From an uncultured Opitutia bacterium (GTDB lineage Bacteria > Verrucomicrobiota > Verrucomicrobiia > Opitutales > UBA953), in assembly GCA_903924185.1 (NCBI GenBank), contig CAIYAN010000025.1, positions 1 through 10,814 on the forward strand: 10,814 nucleotides of DNA, read 5' to 3'. This document shows, piece by piece, positions 1 to 5,511 of the stretch. Every line of letters starts with the position of its first letter. Within the stretch, counting starts at the first letter, position 1. A program made the translations under genes and the position numbers. The notes below the pieces were generated by a model. That model searched no databases. It had not been told where the DNA came from and was given only the letters and a program-made list of their open reading frames with translations.

Positions 1-86
1 ACCTTCAGCTCCTGTTGGGCGGGTGCGGTCGGTGCATCGGCGGCGCTAAGGCCGGGGATGAGCAATAAGAGGGCAAGCAGACGCAT
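1..86 (-). CDS. N-terminus of a secreted protein, truncated by the window edge
   Basis: Reading the minus strand from an ATG at 86 gives 28 complete codons before the window ends, beginning MRLLALLLLIPGLSAADAPT. This is a classic signal peptide: one Arg, a Leu-rich hydrophobic core, and an Ala-x-Ala-type cleavage region near residue 16. An Ala/Pro/Thr-rich stretch follows (about residues 18-25), as expected for the start of an exported protein with a flexible linker. The start lies about 45 bp past the terminator of the DUF1080 gene, so it probably has its own promoter or depends on read-through. The mature domain is outside the window, so no function can be assigned. Its position suggests it belongs to the same exported carbohydrate neighbourhood, which is an inference from context only. 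Confidence 0.6.
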   Translation of the reverse strand, partial: MRLLALLLLIPGLSAADAPTAPAQQELK

Positions 87-127
87 GACGGCGAGCGTGG
101 TAAATCGCTGCTTTCTGGCAAGGGCAC

Positions 128-153
128 AAAAAAGCGGGCCCGCAGGCCCGCTT
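128..153 (-). terminator. Rho-independent terminator after the DUF1080 gene
   Basis: A perfect inverted repeat pairs 132-140 with 145-153 around the 4-nt loop at 141-144; the core stem is GCGGGCC/GGCCCGC. On the minus strand the stem runs directly into six T residues (complement of 128-133). It starts about 22 bp after the DUF1080 stop codon, in the correct orientation to end that transcript. Confidence 0.9.
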
Positions 154-175
154 CAATCGTCGACTAGTCGGTCGC

Positions 176-1564
176 TTACTTGGACAGGTCGCGGAGCTTC
201 ACGTTCTTAAACCAGACCTCATCGCCGTGCTCTTGGAGCAGGATGTGGCCGGATTCCCATTCGCCGAAGTTGGCGCCGAACTTAGGGTCGGCATACTTCG
301 ACTTGGCGCGGAGGTCGCGGAACTCTTGCGAGCCGCGGTCATAGGCAACCACGAGGCGGCCGTTGAGCCAGTGCTCAACTTTGGTTCCCTTGGCGACGAC
401 ATAGGCGTTGTTCCACTGGCCGATGGCGTTGGCGCGTTTGTTCTTGGCCGTGGCGAGGTCGTAGAGCGACGAGACCGTACGGTTACCTTCGCGACCGAGC
501 TTGGCATCGGGGTGGACGTCGTCATCGAGCATCTGGAACTCGAGGCCGAAGGCCGAACCCGCGCCCTGATTGAGCGAAGGCTGCGCGAAGTACTTGAGGC
601 CACTGTTGGCGCCCGTGGTCAGCTTGAAGTCGACCGAGACTTCGAACTGCTTGAAGGCAACGAGGGTGACGATGTCGCCAGCGGCAGCGGATTCCTTGCC
701 GTCGCCCTTGGCGGTGCGGAGGGTGCCATCGACGATGGACCAGCCGGCCTTAGGGAAATCCGGACCCTTGGCGGAGCGCCAACCCTTGGTGCTCGTGCCG
801 TCAAACAGTAGTGCCCAGCCATCAGCCTTTTCGGAGTCGGTCAGGGTGTTGTCGGCGATTTCCGTGAGGGTGATATTCTTCCACTGCACCGTAGTACCAG
901 CCTTATCCTTGGCGGCGCCGATGCCGTGCACTTGGAAGGCGATGAAGCCAGAGAGGTCGCCGTCGTCGCGGGCGTCGACACGCTGCACGCCGTTCAGCCA
1001 GGTACGGACGCGATTGCCGTTGGCTTCGATCTTTACGTGATTCCATTCACCGACCTTGGTGATGTCACGGCCTTGCTTAGAGAAGGCGAGGGCGTCACCG
1101 CCGCCGAAGCCTGGGACGATCCAGCCGCGACGGCCTTCTTCGTAGAGGCCGGCGGACCACATGCGCGCCAGGGTGTCGGGCTTCTTGACGTTCTTCGGGT
1201 CGGTGTCGATTTCTGCTTGGTAACCATGCACGCGGCCAGCTGGGACCTTGATGGTCTTGCCAGCGGCGTCGACGATGGAGGTTTCCTTGTCGTAGGCGTG
1301 GCTACGGAACTGCACGCCAGAGTTCAGGCGCGGGTCATTGAGGAAGTCATACTCGAGGACGAAGTTCGCGTAGTCCTTCGTCGTCGCGAGGAAGGTGTTG
1401 GGCGTGTTCAACGTCGAGGTGCCGACGAGGACGCCGTCCTGGACGGCGTAAGTGGCTTCGCCGCCTTTCTTGGCGAAACCAGTGAGGTCCTTGCCGTTGA
1501 AGATTGGCTCGGCGGCCACGGCCACCAGCGGTAGCAGGGCGAGGGTGAGGAGGGTCTTGTGCAT
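176..1564 (-). CDS. Secreted tandem DUF1080 protein (3-keto-disaccharide hydrolase family)
   Basis: This 462-residue protein starts with a signal peptide (residues 1 to about 18, ending VAVAA). It then has two DUF1080 concanavalin-like beta-sandwich domains, at about 19-235 and 248-459. The repeats are visible by eye: FNGKDLTGF against FDGTSTKGW, NSGVQFR (81-87) against NSGLKYF (320-326), GYQAEID (114-120) against LEFQMLDD (341-348), WLNG at 189 and again at 399, and VQWKNITL against VWFKNVKL near each domain end. DUF1080 proteins act on 3-keto-glycosides, cleaving a glycosidic bond after C3 oxidation, and commonly sit beside Gfo/Idh/MocA oxidoreductases, as here. Single-domain members are about 200-270 residues, so this is a duplicated form; one half may bind rather than cut. 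The ATG at 1564 puts the signal peptide at the N-terminus. No Shine-Dalgarno sequence is visible before it. The substrate cannot be read from the sequence. Confidence 0.9.
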   Translation of the reverse strand: MHKTLLTLALLPLVAVAAEPIFNGKDLTGFAKKGGEATYAVQDGVLVGTSTLNTPNTFLATTKDYANFVLEYDFLNDPRLNSGVQFRSHAYDKETSIVDAAGKTIKVPAGRVHGYQAEIDTDPKNVKKPDTLARMWSAGLYEEGRRGWIVPGFGGGDALAFSKQGRDITKVGEWNHVKIEANGNRVRTWLNGVQRVDARDDGDLSGFIAFQVHGIGAAKDKAGTTVQWKNITLTEIADNTLTDSEKADGWALLFDGTSTKGWRSAKGPDFPKAGWSIVDGTLRTAKGDGKESAAAGDIVTLVAFKQFEVSVDFKLTTGANSGLKYFAQPSLNQGAGSAFGLEFQMLDDDVHPDAKLGREGNRTVSSLYDLATAKNKRANAIGQWNNAYVVAKGTKVEHWLNGRLVVAYDRGSQEFRDLRAKSKYADPKFGANFGEWESGHILLQEHGDEVWFKNVKLRDLSK

Positions 1565-1578
1565 GGTTGGATTGGTGT

Positions 1579-1618
1579 AAAAGAGTGAGGCGGAGCGGCC
1601 TTTCGACCGCTCCGCCTC
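1579..1618 (-). terminator. Hairpin terminator between the Gfo/Idh/MocA and DUF1080 genes
   Basis: A perfect 12-bp inverted repeat pairs 1587-1598 with 1607-1618 (GAGGCGGAGCGG against its complement), with an 8-nt loop. On the minus strand it is followed by ACTCTTTT, a short and interrupted T tract, so termination may be partial. It lies 13 bp after the stop codon of the oxidoreductase gene and inside what would be the leader of the DUF1080 gene. It could therefore set the ratio of the two products if transcription reads through. Confidence 0.75.
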
Positions 1619-1630
1619 GATATCGGGAGC

Positions 1631-3157
1631 TTAGAACTTGGTTGGGATCTTGAAGCCCGTGCGGCCTTCGCGCTTCGCGACGAGGTCGCGGTTAGCGGCG
1701 TCAGCGTTAGCACCCGTGAAGAGCTCGGTCTTGGTGTCTTGGGTGAGCGGTACGCCGAGGACGGCCTTGGATTCGTCGAGGTTGACGCCATTGGCGCCGA
1801 GGTGGTCCTTCATGCGGCCATAGGCTTCAGCCAAGCCAGCGTTGGCCTTGACGGCTTCGGCGATCTCGCCGGGGCTCTTCTTCGCGCCGAGGCGGAAGGA
1901 GATGTTGGCGGAGTGCACGAGGGCGGTGGAGAGGTGACACTCGCGGACGGGAGCGTTGATGCCTTCGCTCGAACCCTTACGGATACCGGCGACCCAGTTA
2001 GCGTGGTGGCCCGAAGCGCCACCGGTGAGGTCGACCTGGTCGACAGACTTACCGTAAGACTTGGTCTGCTCGCCCTTGGTGTCGTAGGCCTGCGCGGAAT
2101 TGTAGTCGGGCACCACGATGGTGCCGTTCTCGCACTCGACGACGATGCCGATGTCCGGAGCCTTCTTGAACTTACCAAACTTGTTCATCGCACCGTTCAT
2201 CTTGCCGTCAGCGGTGAGGCCGTAGACTTCGGTGATGAGGGGGGCGGCGGCGTAGTTGTGAATCGAGATGAAGGTGTTCGGGGTCTCGGCGCAGTCGACG
2301 TAGCCGAAGCGGCCACCAATCGAGATGACTTCGGGGGCAACTTCATGCGTGCCGAGGAACCAGCGAGCGATGTCGATTTCGTGGATGGCCTGGTTGCAAA
2401 GGTCGCCGCCGCCGTAGTTCCAGAACCAGTGCCAATCGTAGTGGACGGAGCCCGTGCTGGTGGTTTCGGAGTTCTTGTCGGACTGGTTGCCGCGGATGGA
2501 CTCCTGGATGTCGGCTGGGCCGTTCCAGAGGTCGTAGTCGATGGTCGAAGGGATTTCGTTCTTCTTGGCTGGGCCGATGGACTTGCGGCGCTTGTAGCAG
2601 ATCGCGCGAGCGACCTTCACCTTGCCGTACTTGCCAGCATGGACGTCCTTGACGGCGGCGATGATGCCAGCACCCGAGCGGCTTTGCGTGCCGGCCTGGA
2701 CGACAAGCTTGCTGAAGTGCTGCGAGGCAGCGACGAGCTGCTGACCTTCGAAGATGTTATGCGAAAGCGGCTTTTCGATATAGAGGTGCTTGCCGGCTTG
2801 GAGGGACCAGATGCCCTGGATAGAGTGCTGGTGGTTCGGCGAGGCGATCGAGACGGCGTCAATATCCTTGTCTTCGAGCATCTTGCGGATGTCGGAGTAA
2901 CCCTTGGCACCAGGGATGGCCTTCAGGCCCTTGGCGACCACGGTAGAGTCAACGTCGCAGAGGGCGACGATGCGGACGCCCTTGATCTTCTGGAGCTCCT
3001 TGATGTGCTCCATGCCGCGGCTGCGGAAGCCGACGACGGCGACGCGAAGGTCACCGTTAGCACCAGTGGATTGCGCGAAGCTGCGGGCGCTGAGGCCAGC
3101 CACCGCGGTAGCGATGGCCGTGTTCTTGATGAACGATCGACGATTGAGTTGGGACAT
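1631..3157 (-). CDS. Tat-exported Gfo/Idh/MocA-family NAD(P)-dependent oxidoreductase
   Basis: This 508-residue sugar dehydrogenase-type protein starts MSQLNRRSFIKNTAIATAVA. The RRSFIK at 6-11 followed by an Ala-rich core (to about 29) is a twin-arginine signal, implying export folded with its cofactor. The Rossmann domain begins at LRVAVVGFRSRG (37-48) with acidic D68/D70 after the second strand. The family EKP motif is at 128-130, with K129 the expected catalytic or cofactor-contacting lysine. GGGDLCNQAIHEID (249-262) carries the conserved His259 and Asp262 of the active site. The remaining C-terminal part is the alpha/beta substrate domain. An in-frame ATG 30 bp upstream would put ten extra residues before the Tat signal, so the start at 3157 is preferred. 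Exported members next to DUF1080 genes are thought to oxidise sugars at C3 with tightly bound NAD(P). That activity is inferred here from context. The sugar is unknown. Confidence 0.92.
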   Translation of the reverse strand: MSQLNRRSFIKNTAIATAVAGLSARSFAQSTGANGDLRVAVVGFRSRGMEHIKELQKIKGVRIVALCDVDSTVVAKGLKAIPGAKGYSDIRKMLEDKDIDAVSIASPNHQHSIQGIWSLQAGKHLYIEKPLSHNIFEGQQLVAASQHFSKLVVQAGTQSRSGAGIIAAVKDVHAGKYGKVKVARAICYKRRKSIGPAKKNEIPSTIDYDLWNGPADIQESIRGNQSDKNSETTSTGSVHYDWHWFWNYGGGDLCNQAIHEIDIARWFLGTHEVAPEVISIGGRFGYVDCAETPNTFISIHNYAAAPLITEVYGLTADGKMNGAMNKFGKFKKAPDIGIVVECENGTIVVPDYNSAQAYDTKGEQTKSYGKSVDQVDLTGGASGHHANWVAGIRKGSSEGINAPVRECHLSTALVHSANISFRLGAKKSPGEIAEAVKANAGLAEAYGRMKDHLGANGVNLDESKAVLGVPLTQDTKTELFTGANADAANRDLVAKREGRTGFKIPTKF

Positions 3158-3222
3158 AATTGAGGACTTGGGGTGACAACCGAGCATATGGAGTTTCGGT
3201 TGCAGTCGAGTAACTTCCTAAG

Positions 3223-3240
3223 CGAAGCCCAGCGGCTTCG
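3223..3240. repeat. Short perfect hairpin in the leader of the oxidoreductase gene
   Basis: CGAAGCC (3223-3229) pairs perfectly with GGCTTCG (3234-3240) around a CAGC loop. It lies 66 bp upstream of the oxidoreductase start. No T tract follows on the minus strand, so it is not a simple terminator. It could be a leader RNA structure or chance. Confidence 0.4.
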
Positions 3241-3323
3241 GGGTCGGGTGGGGAAGTTTTTGCCGTCTCACGCTGCGAATAGCCTGCGAATAGAAGGGGT
3301 TATGCCCGGAAAGGCCTGAGATT

Positions 3324-3338
3324 TAGTTACGCTAACTA
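3324..3338. promoter_or_regulatory. Inverted repeat, possible operator
   Basis: TAGTTA (3324-3329) and TAACTA (3333-3338) form a perfect dyad with a 3-nt centre (CGC). The total length of 15 bp fits a dimeric regulator site such as a LacI- or GntR-type operator. It lies between the stop of the cytochrome gene and the start of the oxidoreductase gene, where the latter's promoter should be. The surrounding DNA is clearly richer in A+T than the genes. No regulator gene is present in the window, so this is only a candidate. Confidence 0.35.
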
Positions 3339-3350
3339 CTGATGGACAGT

Positions 3351-3371
3351 GACTTATATTGTTTATAAGTC
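3351..3371. promoter_or_regulatory. AT-rich perfect inverted repeat; operator, promoter element or weak terminator
   Basis: GACTTATA (3351-3358) and TATAAGTC (3364-3371) pair perfectly around the 5-nt centre TTGTT. It lies 19 bp past the stop of the cytochrome gene and 12 bp from the dyad at 3324-3338. It lacks the GC-rich stem and T tract of the other terminators here, so a protein-binding site or a promoter-proximal element for the oxidoreductase gene is more likely. The TATA-containing arms could include a -10 box, but no convincing -35 box was found. Confidence 0.4.
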
Positions 3372-3390
3372 TGGGCCGCCGTTCCGGGCA

Positions 3391-5403
3391 CTACTTCACG
3401 GTTCGCAGGTATTCCCGGATGGCTTCGAATTGCTCGGCGCCCTTGCCGTCAAGCGGGTCGGTGAGCTGGGTCATGCCTTCGGGGTCGGCGTACTTCGGCA
3501 TCTTGGTTTCGGGATCGATGCGGGTCGGGGCCATCACCCAGCGCGCGAAGTAACCTTTGCGGAGTCGCTCGGTGGATTGCACGAAGTTGATCGCCGGGGC
3601 TTCGAAGACGGCGGTGGCGGCTTGGTCGCCCAAGCCGTGGCATTGGATGCAGTTAAAGCCACCGCTATTCCCCAGCAGCGTTTCCCCAAACTTCACCTTG
3701 GCTTCATTCGGAGCGGCTTCAGCAGGTTCCTGTTGCGGGAAGCCGTGCTGGTGCGCGAAGCCGAGCGCAAGGCCTTCAGCGTAGTGCGCGAAGCCCGGCA
3801 TGCGTCCAATCAACCACGGGCGTGGCTTGGCTTCGACTTGGCCCGCCAGGAATTTCACGAGCCAATCGTTGCGTAGCTTCTCGCCCGTCCAGGTGAGCGC
3901 GGGGACAGGAGCATCGGGGACGGGTTCGCCTTCGACATGTTCCTTGGCGGGCAGGACGGCGCGCAGTTTACGGGACTCGTCGTCAACCTTCGCCCAGGTA
4001 CTGCCGGCGTTATCGCGTGCATGGCAGGCGATACAGTTCAGGTCTTTGATCTGGCGCGTGGCGAATTCGGCGGGGACATCCTGTTTCAAGGACGCGAGGT
4101 CCGTGCGCAGAAAGGCGGTCAGGGCAGCGCGTTGTTCGACACTCAGGGCATAGTCGGGCGCAGTCCCACGCGTGGCGGCCGTGCTCGCCAAGCAGCCTTT
4201 GTCCTCGGCTTTCTGCACGATGACTAAGGCGGGCTGCGTCGTAGCCGGCATACCGGCGTGGCAGTTGAGGCAGCCGGCGCTGAGGAGCAGCTGGCCGCCG
4301 CGGGTGGCGTCGCCCAGGATGGCCTTGCGTTTAATCATGCGTCCATTGAGCAGGAGATAAGTGGCGAGCTGCGTGCTTTCCTCATCGTTAAGGCGGAAGT
4401 GCGGCATCCGGGTAGCGGCGTAGTTGGCACTGGGGTCCTTGAGAAAAGTCGCGAGGGCCTCAACGCGCATGTGATACTTATCCGTGAGGTGGGCGAGGGG
4501 AATTCGCCCATGGCTCGGGCTACCCGCGACTTCCGCGTCAGGGCGTTGGTGGCAACCGATGCAACCAAGGTTCGCAAAGAGTGCCCCGCCGGCGAGTCCG
4601 TCCTCGGCCTTGGGCTTCGTGCCGGCCTTAGGCGCTTCGCCCATGCTCAGTGCCGCGGCGAGGTCGGCGGCCTTCTGCGCCGCGTCCGGGCCCGTGAAAA
4701 CCTTGGGCATGTGCGTGCCTGGGCGAATGGAGTGTGGGTCGGCAATCCACTCCGTAAGGAAGTCAGGATTATATTTTGTGCTGAAGCCGCTGAGTAAGGG
4801 CGCGAGCTGACCGAGCTCTGGCATGCCTTGTCCCTTGGCGGGAATCTTGGCGGCATCGGCGTGGCAAGCGGCGCAATTTAATTGCGCGAAGAGGAGTCGG
4901 CCAGCGCGGAGGCGTTCGCCTGTTTGCTCGGCGGGGGTGGGCTCATGCGCAAGCGCCATCGGCGGCACGGGCTCGAGCGGGAACTCTTTCGACTGCCAGA
5001 AGAAGCGAACGAAGCTGTCGCCTTGCGCGGCGCTGGTGAACTCGGCGGAAATCTTGTTAGCACCTTGGTTAATCTGAATCGTCTTGGGGCCAGTGCCGTC
5101 CCAGACGACCTGACCGTTAATCGTGCACTTAAAATTGCCCGACGTTTCTGCGCTGAAGGTAAAGTTGCCGCGGATGGAAGACTCAATCTGGCCTTCCCAC
5201 TTCGCAGTGAACGGGCCGGCTTTGAGGAAAGGCGTGATGGGTTGGCCGGCCGGAACGAAGAGGGCGAGCATACGATCCGTGCGCACATCGGTCTGGCCGC
5301 CGGCAGTGAAGCTCGCGCTGAGGCCTGGCTCAGCGCCGAAGACGGACGTCGCTAGGGCGAGGAGCACTAGGCAGGGAAGGGCGAGGAGGCGACGGAACGT
5401 CAT
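3391..5403 (-). CDS. Secreted pentaheme c-type cytochrome with N-terminal PA14-like domain
   Basis: This 670-residue protein begins MTFRRLLALPCLVLLALATS, a Sec signal peptide with cleavage near FGA. Residues about 26-145 resemble a PA14 domain, a carbohydrate-binding beta-sandwich (the KWEGQIE, GNFTFSAETSG and CTINGQVVWDG segments). Five CXXCH heme motifs follow at about 177-181, 281-285, 378-382, 457-461 and 585-589. Four MP motifs (Met at about 232, 333, 535 and 635) are likely distal heme ligands. The layout is a string of cytochrome c domains, placing it in the periplasm or on the envelope as an electron carrier. An in-frame GTG at 5418 would add five residues; the ATG at 5403 fits the signal peptide better. 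It follows the terminator of the DUF6797 gene, so it needs its own promoter or read-through. The electron donor is unknown; the neighbouring DUF6797 or oxidoreductase proteins are candidates. Confidence 0.9.
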   Translation of the reverse strand: MTFRRLLALPCLVLLALATSVFGAEPGLSASFTAGGQTDVRTDRMLALFVPAGQPITPFLKAGPFTAKWEGQIESSIRGNFTFSAETSGNFKCTINGQVVWDGTGPKTIQINQGANKISAEFTSAAQGDSFVRFFWQSKEFPLEPVPPMALAHEPTPAEQTGERLRAGRLLFAQLNCAACHADAAKIPAKGQGMPELGQLAPLLSGFSTKYNPDFLTEWIADPHSIRPGTHMPKVFTGPDAAQKAADLAAALSMGEAPKAGTKPKAEDGLAGGALFANLGCIGCHQRPDAEVAGSPSHGRIPLAHLTDKYHMRVEALATFLKDPSANYAATRMPHFRLNDEESTQLATYLLLNGRMIKRKAILGDATRGGQLLLSAGCLNCHAGMPATTQPALVIVQKAEDKGCLASTAATRGTAPDYALSVEQRAALTAFLRTDLASLKQDVPAEFATRQIKDLNCIACHARDNAGSTWAKVDDESRKLRAVLPAKEHVEGEPVPDAPVPALTWTGEKLRNDWLVKFLAGQVEAKPRPWLIGRMPGFAHYAEGLALGFAHQHGFPQQEPAEAAPNEAKVKFGETLLGNSGGFNCIQCHGLGDQAATAVFEAPAINFVQSTERLRKGYFARWVMAPTRIDPETKMPKYADPEGMTQLTDPLDGKGAEQFEAIREYLRTVK

Positions 5404-5461
5404 GGCTACGGGTCGCACCTTATTGCGTCAGTTCGCCCGCCCAAGGCAAGCGTCCAGCAAC

Positions 5462-5489
5462 AAAAAGGCCCGGCGTTAAGCCGGGCCTT
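5462..5489 (-). terminator. Rho-independent terminator after the DUF6797 gene
   Basis: A perfect 10-bp stem pairs AAGGCCCGGC (5465-5474) with GCCGGGCCTT (5480-5489) around the loop GTTAA. On the minus strand it is followed by a five-T run (complement of 5462-5466, overlapping the stem end). It lies about 22 bp after the DUF6797 stop codon and about 60 bp before the cytochrome start. This makes it the strongest sign that these two functionally related genes are not one simple operon. Confidence 0.92.
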
Positions 5490-5511
5490 CGTTCAGAGAC
5501 GCTTAGGGGGA

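Noticed and set aside
227..1534. Plus-strand open frames of about 190-200 codons opposite the DUF1080 gene
   Set aside because: Antisense shadows with biased composition and no motifs.
1739..3163. Long open frame of 474 codons on the plus strand opposite the oxidoreductase gene
   Set aside because: It is antisense to a well-supported family protein, has a low-complexity Val/Asp/Gly/Ala composition, and shows no recognisable domain. Such frames are common opposite GC-rich genes.
5404..5464. Promoter for the cytochrome gene (TTGCCT with CAATAA at 18-bp spacing on the minus strand)
   Set aside because: The -10 match is poor, so it is not distinguishable from chance.
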